Assembly: GCA_029941175.1 (NCBI GenBank)
Contig: JAPYRM010000056.1
Location: forward strand, 1 to 6,007
Reading direction: 5' to 3'
Source of the DNA: Halobacteriales archaeon
GTDB taxonomy: Archaea > Halobacteriota > Halobacteria > Halobacteriales > Hikarchaeaceae
Length of the DNA stretch: 6,007 nucleotides
Part shown: positions 1-6,007 of the stretch, piece by piece
Layout of the letters: every line of letters begins with the position of its first letter
Numbering within the stretch: the first letter of the stretch is position 1
The notes under the pieces: model-generated
The model's input: the letters and a program-made list of their open reading frames with translations, nothing else
Databases searched by the model: none
What the model was told of the DNA's origin: nothing
Made by a program: the position numbers and the translations under genes

Positions 1-1001
1 ATTTTACCCTCCTTTGTGACTCCATCCTTTACTCTAACTATCACTTGGGGTCTGCTCACTCCTACCATGTACTCTTCTGCTCGTGTTAGTTGGAGTCTTA
101 CTGGACGATCTGTTTTATGCAGAATTCCAACCAAAATAGATTCTATGAATGGAGTGATTTTCCCACCAAAACCCCCTCCTACATATGGGGATTTTATCTC
201 TATATTTCCTGGCATCAATTCTGGATATGCCATGCAAAGTTCAGTTTCAATATTATGTGGCACTTGTTGAGATGTCCAAATTTTTATCGTACTTCCCACC
301 CGCCGTCCCACTGCAACATGAGGTTCCATAGAACAATGTTGAAGCGATTTAACTTCATATCTCCCTTCCACAACACAATCTGCATCTTCAAAAGCCAACT
401 CCACATCACCTACTTCTAATGAATCCATATACATCAAATTCGGACGATTTACATACTTGTCATCCACATGATCTCTCTTTTCAAATCTAGGATCTCCTTG
501 TTTTGCAAATTGATAACCCCGAACGTTTTCATGAACTGTGGCGCGAGGATTTTCAGAAAATGCCTCTTCTAAGTCAAATACAGCTGGAAGTTCTTCATAT
601 TGAAGTTTGATTAGATTCACCGCCTCTTCTGCTATTTCTGGTGTTTCTGCAGCAACTGCTGCTATAGGTTCTCCTATATATCTGAGCTTCTCTGTTGCCA
701 GTATGGGCTGATCTAAAATAAACTGCCCTCTGCGCGTCTCGGGTACATCTTTATAAGTTATTATTACTTCCACCCCCTCAACTTTCTCTGCTTCTTCTAA
801 ATCAACTTTAATCAATCGGGCATGAGCAACTGGGCTAGTCAATAATTTTGCATGTAGCAAACGATTTGGATTGATATCCATCGCGTATATCGCTTTGCCT
901 GTAACTTTATCAGGTGCATCTACTCTCGCAATGGATTCGCCAACATAGCGATTTTCATTATGTCTGTCTAGTCTAATTTCTCCTTGACTACTTTGACTCA
1001 T
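1..1001 (-). CDS. Xanthine dehydrogenase-family molybdopterin-binding (large) subunit, N-terminal 333 residues, cut by window edge
   Basis: This is the catalytic Mo subunit of a molybdenum hydroxylase (XDH/aldehyde oxidase/CO dehydrogenase superfamily, COG1529), presumed cytoplasmic. I translated the minus strand from the ATG at 999-1001 and found it open through the left edge, giving 333 complete codons of a family that normally has about 750-800. Residues about 18-155 form the N-terminal 'hammerhead' domain, with VGESIARVDAPDKVTG near the start and YIGEPIAAVAAETPE followed by YEELPAV later. The Mo-domain part begins after that: MEPH at 225-228, SQQVPH, the VGGGFGGK glycine loop at 274-281, and LTRAEEYM near 310. 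The start lies 4 bp after the small-subunit stop, with purine-rich GGAAGGAAG just upstream, so the subunits are translationally linked. GGGFGGK is the wording of xanthine/nicotinate/aldehyde-type enzymes. The active-site loop and catalytic Glu lie outside the window, so the substrate is unknown. Family call is firm; substrate is not. Confidence 0.95.
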   Translation of the reverse strand, partial: MSQSSQGEIRLDRHNENRYVGESIARVDAPDKVTGKAIYAMDINPNRLLHAKLLTSPVAHARLIKVDLEEAEKVEGVEVIITYKDVPETRRGQFILDQPILATEKLRYIGEPIAAVAAETPEIAEEAVNLIKLQYEELPAVFDLEEAFSENPRATVHENVRGYQFAKQGDPRFEKRDHVDDKYVNRPNLMYMDSLEVGDVELAFEDADCVVEGRYEVKSLQHCSMEPHVAVGRRVGSTIKIWTSQQVPHNIETELCMAYPELMPGNIEIKSPYVGGGFGGKITPFIESILVGILHKTDRPVRLQLTRAEEYMVGVSRPQVIVRVKDGVTKEGK

Positions 1002-1005
1002 TCCT

Positions 1006-1470
1006 TCACGCTTCCTTCCCCGCAGCGTGTCTAACTGCATCTATTATTTTAACATATCCTGTACATCTGCATAAGTTCCCACTTAGTCCCTCTCTTATTT
1101 CTTGAATTGTTGGATCTGGGTTTTCTATCAGCAGCGATGTTGCAGCCATTATGAACCCCGGGATGCAGTAGCCGCACTGAGACGCAAAACAATCTATAAA
1201 AGATTGTTGTAACACAGAAAACTCGCCCTCTTCTGCCAAACCTTCTATAGTTGTAATTTTTTCTCCAACCATTTTCCCCACTGGTATGAGGCATGATTTG
1301 ACAGCTTTATCTCCTAGCAAAACTGTACAAACACCACACACACCCGAGTCACAACTCTCTTTTGTACCTGTCAATCCTATGTCATATCTTAGGACGTCTC
1401 TAAGGGGTTTATACGGAGAGACATCAACTACATGCCCCTTTCCATTTATTTCTAATCTTATCCCTTCCAT
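1006..1470 (-). CDS. [2Fe-2S] small subunit of a molybdenum hydroxylase
   Basis: This 154-residue iron-sulfur subunit (COG2080, CoxS/XdhC-type) carries electrons from the Mo site to FAD. Its length is normal for the family. The N-terminal plant-type ferredoxin domain holds cluster II through C40, C45, C48 and C60 (CDSGVCGVCTVLL, then SCLIP). The C-terminal four-helix domain holds cluster I through C99 and C102 (QCGYCIPGF) and C134 and C136 (GNLCRCTGY). Q98 precedes the third cysteine group as in homologues, where it contacts the pterin cofactor. All eight ligands are present, so the subunit should be functional. The ATG at 1468-1470 overlaps the preceding stop in a TAATG arrangement, which implies translational coupling with the FAD subunit, and the Mo subunit starts 4 bp downstream. 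There is no signal peptide, so the complex is expected in the cytoplasm. Charge is modest (20 Asp/Glu against 15 Lys/Arg), unlike typical haloarchaeal proteins. Confidence 0.97.
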   Translation of the reverse strand: MEGIRLEINGKGHVVDVSPYKPLRDVLRYDIGLTGTKESCDSGVCGVCTVLLGDKAVKSCLIPVGKMVGEKITTIEGLAEEGEFSVLQQSFIDCFASQCGYCIPGFIMAATSLLIENPDPTIQEIREGLSGNLCRCTGYVKIIDAVRHAAGKEA

Positions 1471-2333
1471 TATGCATCACTCATCAATTCTAATTTTACA
1501 TCTTTGATTGTCTGTCTGGCAATTCTTTTAAAAACTATCTCTTTATATGATTTGGGAGTTTGAATATCTCCGATCAAATCTAGATTTTTCCCCAAAATCT
1601 CTACAGCATTTTCTATTGTTTCTTCTTCAATTTTAGTGCCTTCTAATACTTTTTCTGCTCCCTTCGAACGCATAGGTGTATCTCCTCCATTTGTCAATCC
1701 CACCCTTGCAACAATACAAATTCCATTTTCATCTAGCGTCAATCTCACACAAACGCCGGCTATGGCATAGTCTCCCTGCCTTGGAGTCATTGCTCTGTAT
1801 TTTCCCCCAGAATGTTTGGGCAATTTTGGAATTATAATTTTAGTTAAAATCTCTCCCTCTTCTATTGCTGTCTCATAGTAATCTACAAAAAAATCTTCTA
1901 AGAGAATTCTTCTACTCCCTTGTGCATTTTGTATCTCTAGTTCCGCGTCCAAAGTTAGTAAAACAGGAGGTGTATCCAATGCAGGATCTCCATAGACTAG
2001 TCCCCCTCCAATTGTACCTTGGTTCCTTACCTGGGGCCCCGAAATCTCGGAAGTTGCCATTGTATAAAATCCAAACTCTTTCTCAATTAATGGACTCTCC
2101 TTTATTTCAGCATATGTTGTAGCAGACCCAATTTCAATATATTCTCCTACGTCTTCTATTCCTCTTATTTCTGTTATCTTGCTAATATCAACCAGCAAAT
2201 CTGGATCCACCAACCCCTGGCGTATCAATAACATCATTGTTTGTCCCCCTGCCACGATTTCTGCCCGCCCCTCGCAACGCGATAATTTCTCTAGGGCCTC
2301 CTCGACCGAAGAAGCAACGTGGTATTCTCCCAT
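1470..2333 (-). CDS. FAD-binding medium subunit of a molybdenum hydroxylase
   Basis: This 287-residue FAD subunit (COG1319, CoxM/XdhB-type) passes electrons from the iron-sulfur subunit to an acceptor. Its length is normal for the family (about 280-300). The protein opens with the usual SVEEALEKL helix. The first flavin loop is AGGQT at 28-32, where many relatives have AGGHS or AGGTD. The second flavin region is RNQGTIGGG followed by LVYGDPALDTPP at 103-123; relatives mostly have Asn or His where this one has Tyr114. The C-terminal CO_deh_flav_C-like domain follows (YRAMTPRQGDYAIAGVCVRL, then GLTNGGDTPMRS). The start ATG at 2331-2333 fits homologue N-termini and lies about 14 nt after the start site predicted from a TATA-like element, giving a nearly leaderless message. 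It is the first gene of a FAD-FeS-Mo operon, the same order as coxMSL. The order alone does not make it a CO dehydrogenase. Confidence 0.95.
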   Translation of the reverse strand: MGEYHVASSVEEALEKLSRCEGRAEIVAGGQTMMLLIRQGLVDPDLLVDISKITEIRGIEDVGEYIEIGSATTYAEIKESPLIEKEFGFYTMATSEISGPQVRNQGTIGGGLVYGDPALDTPPVLLTLDAELEIQNAQGSRRILLEDFFVDYYETAIEEGEILTKIIIPKLPKHSGGKYRAMTPRQGDYAIAGVCVRLTLDENGICIVARVGLTNGGDTPMRSKGAEKVLEGTKIEEETIENAVEILGKNLDLIGDIQTPKSYKEIVFKRIARQTIKDVKLELMSDA

Positions 2334-2367
2334 GATATGATCTATAAGAGAGTTGGAGTCTGATCAG

Positions 2368-2378
2368 TAAATATATTT
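2368..2378 (-). promoter_or_regulatory. Candidate archaeal TATA box for the molybdenum hydroxylase operon
   Basis: Read on the minus strand the sequence is AAATATATTTA, the most TATA-like stretch in the 83-bp gap between the MFS stop and the FAD-subunit start. An archaeal start site about 25-27 nt downstream would fall near 2347, leaving a leader of about 14 nt before the ATG. No clear Shine-Dalgarno sequence precedes that ATG, which fits a short-leader message. The element implies the hydroxylase genes can be transcribed separately from the MFS gene. It is assigned from sequence and spacing only. Confidence 0.5.
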
Positions 2379-2416
2379 GGACATGCTGTCTTGATGTTTT
2401 TTTGTAAATATGATCG

Positions 2417-3613
2417 TTATTGCAATCTTTTAACACCTATCATAAGCCCAACCCCTGCTAACAAACCTGTAAACCCTACAATTGTGAATGCCATTGAGAC
2501 GTTAGATACAATGAGCATAAGCGCAATCATCCCAGGACCTATCACTTTGCCTAAATTTTGGAATGTCGTCGCAACCGAAACTGCCCCCCCTCTCATACCT
2601 TCTGGAGCTAGTTGATTCACTAAACTTTTTTGCCCAGGGCTTACTACTCCATCCCCGAACCCAAATAGCACCGCACCCATTGCAATTATTATCGGTGTGG
2701 GGTGGACTCCCATAATTATGATACCCGAACTTCCTATGATAAATCCCCCTATTATTATGTCTATGGTAGAAAATTTATTAGACAATCTCCCGACTTGTGT
2801 GGAACTTGTGAACGATACAATTCCTTTTATGGCTACCAACAACCCTGCAGCTTTGACATCAAGTCCCGCTCCTCCTATTGCCAAAACCGAAATGTAGGTG
2901 AGGAATCCAAATAGTAATAAAAACCTAATCACAAACGTCGTAACCAAACATGCCATTCTCGGTTTGCTAACAAATAAAACCAATTCATTCACGTACTCTT
3001 TCATGGACGAACTCGCCGATTGCGTCGATTGTGGAATAACATGCCACGCCCACATGGCTACTGGAATTGCAATTAAATAAAGCAAAAATGGGTATTTCCA
3101 TGAATACACAAATAATATCCCACTTAATATGGGCACTCCTATAATCCCCACATTTATACCTGCAGTCCGAATTCCTTGTGCCGTTGTTTCTTGAACTCCA
3201 CTATACAGATCTCCTATCATTGCAATTACAATTGGACCTGCGGCAGCATGCCCCACGGACTGCAATATTCGCAATATCAATATAGCTTCAAACGTGTTTA
3301 CCATCGCAATTCCGCCGCCTGCTAAACCAAATAATGCCACGCCGGGAACTAAAAAATATTTCTTGCCATATCGGTCCGCTAGAATTCCCATTATTGGTAC
3401 TAAAATGACCAATGGTACTGTGTACGCAAGCATCAATAATCCTGCTCTAGCATCACTCACCGAGAAAACAACAGCAAGATCTGCAATGATGGGACTCAGA
3501 ACTGCAGATTCCATTATCAATACGCCGCTAGCTAAGACTAGCGATTGAATTCTTGTATCTTTAATTACATCTCCCCCTTTTCCAAACAATATTGTACCAA
3601 TCTCCCTTGCCAT
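2417..3613 (-). CDS. Major facilitator superfamily transporter, 12 TM, DHA1-like efflux type
   Basis: This 398-residue polytopic membrane protein has the length and hydrophobic pattern of a 12-helix MFS carrier, with two six-helix halves joined by a polar loop near 195-210 (STQSASSSMKEYVNE). MFS motif A, GILADRYGKK, sits at 76-85 between TM2 and TM3. TM4 carries RILQSVGHA at 115-123, with the buried Arg typical of proton-coupled carriers. TM5 carries a degenerate antiporter motif C (G152 to G165, NVGIIGVPILSG). The second half repeats a weak motif A (VGRLSNKFS, 274-282) and ends with LAPEGMRGGAVSVATT and a GKVIGPGM helix. These features favour a drug/H+ antiporter-like exporter, but substrate and direction cannot be read from sequence. 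The gene lies 83 bp upstream of the molybdenum hydroxylase genes on the same strand, so it might move that enzyme's substrate or product; this is inference. The ATG at 3611-3613 is the first in-frame Met and gives a short cytoplasmic N-terminus. Confidence 0.9.
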   Translation of the reverse strand: MAREIGTILFGKGGDVIKDTRIQSLVLASGVLIMESAVLSPIIADLAVVFSVSDARAGLLMLAYTVPLVILVPIMGILADRYGKKYFLVPGVALFGLAGGGIAMVNTFEAILILRILQSVGHAAAGPIVIAMIGDLYSGVQETTAQGIRTAGINVGIIGVPILSGILFVYSWKYPFLLYLIAIPVAMWAWHVIPQSTQSASSSMKEYVNELVLFVSKPRMACLVTTFVIRFLLLFGFLTYISVLAIGGAGLDVKAAGLLVAIKGIVSFTSSTQVGRLSNKFSTIDIIIGGFIIGSSGIIIMGVHPTPIIIAMGAVLFGFGDGVVSPGQKSLVNQLAPEGMRGGAVSVATTFQNLGKVIGPGMIALMLIVSNVSMAFTIVGFTGLLAGVGLMIGVKRLQ

Positions 3614-3708
3614 TTTGGTTTGTCTGTATTTTATTCAATTTAGCTACTTCTTAAGCCCTAGCATGTTGTTTCTCCGCGTTTTACATTCACAATCGTTATT
3701 CTGATTCA

Positions 3709-3719
3709 AAAATATATGC
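3709..3719 (-). promoter_or_regulatory. Candidate TATA box for the MFS gene in the divergent gap
   Basis: On the minus strand this stretch reads GCATATATTTT. A start site about 26 nt downstream would be near 3686, giving a leader of about 73 nt to the MFS ATG. A second AT-rich stretch at 3625-3640 (AATAAAATAC on the minus strand) lies closer but only about 18 nt from the ATG, which is too near for normal archaeal spacing unless the true start is downstream. The 113-bp gap also has to hold the tRNA promoter, so assignment between strands is uncertain. Confidence 0.3.
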
Positions 3720-3726
3720 TGTATAC

Positions 3727-3799
3727 GGGTTCGTGGTCTAGGGGTTATGACGCGGCTCTTACACAGCCGAGGTCGGCGGTTCGATTCCGCCCGAACCCA
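3727..3799 (+). tRNA. tRNA-Val (anticodon UAC)
   Basis: A complete 73-nt cloverleaf can be folded by hand. The acceptor stem GGGTTCG (3727-3733) pairs perfectly with CGAACCC (3792-3798), with A3799 as discriminator. The D stem is GTC/GAC (3736-3738 with 3749-3751). The anticodon stem CGGCT/AGCCG encloses the loop CTTACAC, giving anticodon TAC at 3760-3762, which decodes GUA and probably other GUN valine codons. The T stem GGCGG/CCGCC encloses TTCGATT. There is no intron, and CCA is not encoded (the discriminator is followed by TTTT), so CCA must be added post-transcriptionally. The GTGGTCTAG and GTTATGAC wording of the D arm matches archaeal tRNA-Val. Its promoter is unclear: TTTTACATT at 3679-3687 is a weak box-A candidate, with ATGC at 3716-3719 as a possible start-site element. 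The DUF192 gene begins only 6 or 36 nt after the tRNA, depending on its start. Confidence 0.97.
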
Positions 3800-3807
3800 T
3801 TTTAAAT
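3800..3807 (+). promoter_or_regulatory. Candidate TATA element directly abutting the tRNA 3' end
   Basis: TTTTAAAT begins at the first base after the tRNA discriminator. Its centre lies about 32 nt upstream of an in-frame ATG at 3836-3838, so a start site about 26 nt downstream would give a short-leader DUF192 transcript. The same TTTT run may also help end the tRNA transcript. It overlaps the alternative ATG at 3806, and the two readings exclude each other. Evidence is spacing and composition only. Confidence 0.35.
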
Positions 3808-4318
3808 GTCTAAGTTATCCTTGATCCATTTAACTATGGAGAGAATATACCGCAATCCGCGATTCTCTATTCTTCTACTTTCCATCATTGCCATTTTACT
3901 TATCACCGCAATTTTGTTTACATTTTATGGATCTACCCCGCCTTCCACCGCAACCGTTATTTTTTCTGACACTTCCGAAACTATACTGGCTCAAGCAGAA
4001 CTTCAAATCTCAGATACTATGACCACTCGTTACATAGGTCTAAGCCAAACTAACTTTCTTGATGAAAACCAGGGGATGCTTTTTGTTCATCCTATTGAAA
4101 CAAACCATATTTATGTAATGCGTAATATGCAATTTCCCATCGATATCATTTTCATAGATTCTCATGGAACTATCGTTTCTATTCATCATGCATATCCCGA
4201 ACTGCCTCCTTATACCACCTACGAAGGAGTCAGTAAATGGGTCATAGAGTTACCTCACAATTGGACACTTGATCATAATATATCTGTTGGAAATTCCGTA
4301 TCTATCCATCCCGACTAA
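3806..4318 (+). CDS. Membrane-anchored DUF192 family protein
   Basis: This protein of up to 170 residues has a single DUF192 domain (COG1430), whose function is not established. Residues 20-41 form one hydrophobic segment after a basic stretch (ERIYRNPR), so it is an N-terminal anchor or uncleaved signal with the domain outside the membrane; no lipobox cysteine is present. The domain covers about 48-169, with the family hallmarks RYIGLS (75-80), GMLFVH (90-95), YVMRNMQFPIDIIFI (103-117), HHA (127-129) and a closing KWVIELP/ISVGNSV segment. Both the domain and its length are complete. The wording resembles haloarchaeal DUF192 proteins. The ATG at 3806 gives the longest frame, but the ATG at 3836 (Met11, MERIYRNPR) suits the anchor better and is at the right distance from a TATA-like TTTTAAAT; I consider the internal start slightly more likely. 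An ABC exporter gene follows 47 bp downstream on the same strand and may be co-expressed. Confidence 0.9.
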   Translation: MSKLSLIHLTMERIYRNPRFSILLLSIIAILLITAILFTFYGSTPPSTATVIFSDTSETILAQAELQISDTMTTRYIGLSQTNFLDENQGMLFVHPIETNHIYVMRNMQFPIDIIFIDSHGTIVSIHHAYPELPPYTTYEGVSKWVIELPHNWTLDHNISVGNSVSIHPD

Positions 4319-4324
4319 ACCGAG

Positions 4325-4333
4325 AAAATTTTA
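4325..4333 (+). promoter_or_regulatory. Weak candidate TATA element for the ABC exporter gene
   Basis: AAAATTTTA lies in the 47-bp gap after the DUF192 stop. A start site about 26 nt downstream would be near 4356, about 10 nt before the exporter ATG. The alternative is read-through from the DUF192 gene, since no terminator is visible in the gap. This is a composition-based call with low certainty. Confidence 0.25.
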
Positions 4334-4365
4334 CTCCCCTCTGCCATTCATATTATGTATACTTT

Positions 4366-6007
4366 ATGGCTAACACCGATTCTATTACTCCCACTTCCGG
4401 CTTTTCCAACCCGATGTTACGCCTCTTGTCTCTCTATGGGGTGCCCAATATTCGAAATTTCCTTGTAGGCTTTCTAGCAAACCTGTTTGCCCGTTTATCT
4501 GATCTCATTCCTCCTTTTCTCCTTGGTGTGGCAATAGATTCAATCATTCTACAAGATAAACCATTTTCAATTCCTTTTTTCTCCAACTCTACACTTCCTC
4601 AATACCCAATTCCCCAATTTTGGTTTGTGGTTTTTATCATTGTATCTTCTTTTGTTCTCAGTGCAATTCTTCATTGGTTTCGAAATTGGGGTTGGAATTC
4701 TTTTTCTCAAAATATCCAACATGCAATTCGCATCGATACTTATGCACACTTACAAAATTTAAACATGGGTTTCTTCGACAGAAAACATAAAGGTGAATTA
4801 ATGTCTATTTTGTCTAATGATGTCAACCGTCTAGAAATTCTCTTAAATGACGGTTTCAATTCTATTTTTCGTCTCGCAACAATGGTTCTTGGAATTGCAA
4901 TTTTATTATTTTATATGAATCCCGCTTTGGCAGTAGTTTCTCTTTTTACCATCCCTATAATCGCATTTTTTACATATAACTTCACGAAATCTATACAACC
5001 AAAGTATGCCCACGTACGAGATAGTGTGGGGAAACTCCATTCCCGATTAAAACAGAATTTAAACGCAATCCAGTTAATTAAACTCTATAACACTGAATCC
5101 TATGAATCTAGCCGAGTAGAAAAGATTTCTCTGGATTATTATAATGCCAACTGGGATTCTATCACCACTAGGATAAAATTTTTCCCATCACTTCAAGTTA
5201 TATCTGGAATTGGATTCACCATGACCTTTCTAGTTGGGGGATTTTGGGTCATTTCCGGAGATGTACTCTGGATTTCTCCCCGTCCTCTCTACGCTGGAGA
5301 ATTTGTAACATTCATGCTACTTCACCAACAGCTGGTCTGGCCAATGTCTCAGTTCGGACAAGTCATCAACATGTATCAACGAGCTAGAGCCTCCGCCGTT
5401 AGAATATTCGGTCTAATCGATGAAAATAATCTTATCCCTGAAAAACCCAACTCCTCTGAATTAGTCGTTGGTTCTGGAAAAATTATCTACCAAAATGTTT
5501 CCTTCGGATATTCTCAGGACAAAATATTATCTGATATATCTTTTAAAGCAGGGAAAGGAGAATCTTTGGCCATAGTCGGCCATAGTGGGTCTGGAAAATC
5601 AACCTTATTGAGATTACTGCTAAGGCTATATGATATAGATCATGGATCCATCACAATAGATGGGAATGATGTCCGGGATCTATCTCTAAAGAGTTTACGT
5701 GACCAAATTGGGTACGTTGGTCAGGATATTTTTCTTTTCCATGGAACGGTCAGAGAGAATATTCAATATGGCTCATTCAAAGCCACTGAGGAGGAAATTA
5801 TCCAATCTTCTAAAGCTGCAGAATCTCACAATTTCATAATGAATTTACCCAGTGGGTATGATACTATCGTGGGAGAACGTGGGATCAAATTATCAGGCGG
5901 ACAACGACAACGAATTGCCATTGCACGAGCACTTCTAAAAGATCCTCCCATTTTCATTTTCGATGAAGCCACTAGCGATGTAGATACTCCTACTGAATCT
6001 CTAATAC
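4366..6007 (+). CDS. ABC exporter with fused membrane and ATPase domains (MsbA/multidrug type), C-terminus cut by window edge
   Basis: I translated from the ATG at 4366 and found 547 codons open to the right edge, about 60-90 short of a usual half-transporter (COG1132). The membrane domain covers about 30-330 with DLIPPFLLGVAID in the first segment, an extracellular loop near 62-84, the coupling motif FFDRKHKGELMSILSNDV at 136-153, and further helices near 166-205 and 275-325. The ATPase domain carries the A-loop Tyr382 (FGYS), Walker A GHSGSGKST (405-413), Q-loop Gln453, X-loop GERG (503-506), signature LSGGQ (509-513), Walker B IFIFDE (529-534) and a D-loop written SDVD (537-540) rather than the common SALD. 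The H-loop is beyond the window. All visible catalytic residues are intact, so it should hydrolyse ATP as a dimer. The D-loop and the DLIPP segment resemble haloarchaeal exporters. The substrate (lipid, drug or peptide) cannot be told. The neighbouring membrane-anchored DUF192 gene may be co-transcribed; no functional link is known. Confidence 0.95.
   Translation, partial: MANTDSITPTSGFSNPMLRLLSLYGVPNIRNFLVGFLANLFARLSDLIPPFLLGVAIDSIILQDKPFSIPFFSNSTLPQYPIPQFWFVVFIIVSSFVLSAILHWFRNWGWNSFSQNIQHAIRIDTYAHLQNLNMGFFDRKHKGELMSILSNDVNRLEILLNDGFNSIFRLATMVLGIAILLFYMNPALAVVSLFTIPIIAFFTYNFTKSIQPKYAHVRDSVGKLHSRLKQNLNAIQLIKLYNTESYESSRVEKISLDYYNANWDSITTRIKFFPSLQVISGIGFTMTFLVGGFWVISGDVLWISPRPLYAGEFVTFMLLHQQLVWPMSQFGQVINMYQRARASAVRIFGLIDENNLIPEKPNSSELVVGSGKIIYQNVSFGYSQDKILSDISFKAGKGESLAIVGHSGSGKSTLLRLLLRLYDIDHGSITIDGNDVRDLSLKSLRDQIGYVGQDIFLFHGTVRENIQYGSFKATEEEIIQSSKAAESHNFIMNLPSGYDTIVGERGIKLSGGQRQRIAIARALLKDPPIFIFDEATSDVDTPTESLI

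Noticed and set aside
16..419. Plus-strand open frames of 84 and 109 codons
   Set aside because: They lie wholly opposite the Mo subunit, whose translation matches family motifs throughout; the plus-strand products show no domain-like pattern.
1..1001. Naming the Mo subunit as carbon monoxide dehydrogenase (coxL)
   Set aside because: The visible glycine loop fits xanthine/aldehyde-type members better and the decisive active-site loop is outside the window, so no gene symbol is given.
2397..2403. Run of seven T on the plus strand as a terminator
   Set aside because: No plus-strand gene ends nearby; for the minus-strand MFS transcript the run reads as A, which does not terminate archaeal transcription.
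2335..2415. ATATGATC repeated at 2335-2342 and 2408-2415, flanking the MFS-hydroxylase gap
   Set aside because: An 8-bp direct repeat in AT-rich DNA is easily due to chance, and one copy partly overlaps the FAD-subunit start region; there is no symmetry to suggest an operator.
3641..3662. GCTA...TAGC inverted repeat with a central CTTAAG in the divergent gap
   Set aside because: The arms are only 4 bp and do not extend, which is expected by chance.
3708..3716. AAAAATATA as the TATA box of the tRNA-Val gene
   Set aside because: A start site 25 nt downstream would fall inside the tRNA, so the element fits the minus-strand MFS gene better.
3727..3799. tRNA-Val as an integration site for a mobile element
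   Set aside because: No integrase, no repeat of the tRNA 3' half in the window, and the flanking genes look like ordinary chromosomal genes of similar composition.
4567..4749. Minus-strand 60-codon open frame
   Set aside because: It lies opposite the membrane domain of the ABC exporter and shows no independent support.

Overview
The window looks like chromosomal DNA from a euryarchaeon related to the Haloarchaea but with low GC (roughly 40% judged by eye). The indications are a Val tRNA with an archaeal-style body and no visible bacterial features, TATA-like elements rather than -35/-10 boxes in the short intergenic gaps, first genes with little or no Shine-Dalgarno leader, and two proteins (DUF192 and an ABC exporter) whose motif wording resembles what I know from haloarchaeal homologues. 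The proteins are not strongly acid-shifted, so the host is probably not a typical salt-in halophile. The taxonomic placement is inference; no marker gene in the window settles it.

Left half (1-3613, all on the minus strand): an MFS transporter gene is followed after 83 bp by a three-gene molybdenum hydroxylase operon in the order FAD subunit, [2Fe-2S] subunit, molybdopterin subunit. The three hydroxylase genes are tightly packed (a TAATG overlap, then a 4-bp gap). The molybdopterin subunit runs off the left edge after 333 residues. Together the three subunits would form a xanthine dehydrogenase/aldehyde oxidase/CO dehydrogenase-family enzyme: substrate is hydroxylated at Mo, and electrons pass through two [2Fe-2S] clusters to FAD. 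The substrate cannot be read from the visible part.

Right half (3727-6007, plus strand): a tRNA-Val(UAC) lies immediately before a membrane-anchored DUF192 protein gene. This is followed 47 bp later by an ABC exporter (fused membrane and ATPase domains) that runs off the right edge after 547 residues. The 113-bp gap between the MFS gene and the tRNA is a divergent promoter region.

Coding density is high, the longest gap is 113 bp, and I see no mobile elements, CRISPR arrays or pseudogenes. I found no convincing undescribed system. The points worth following up are the haloarchaea-like content in a low-GC background, the unidentified substrate of the hydroxylase with its adjacent transporter, and a possible TATA element abutting the tRNA 3' end that would change the DUF192 start.
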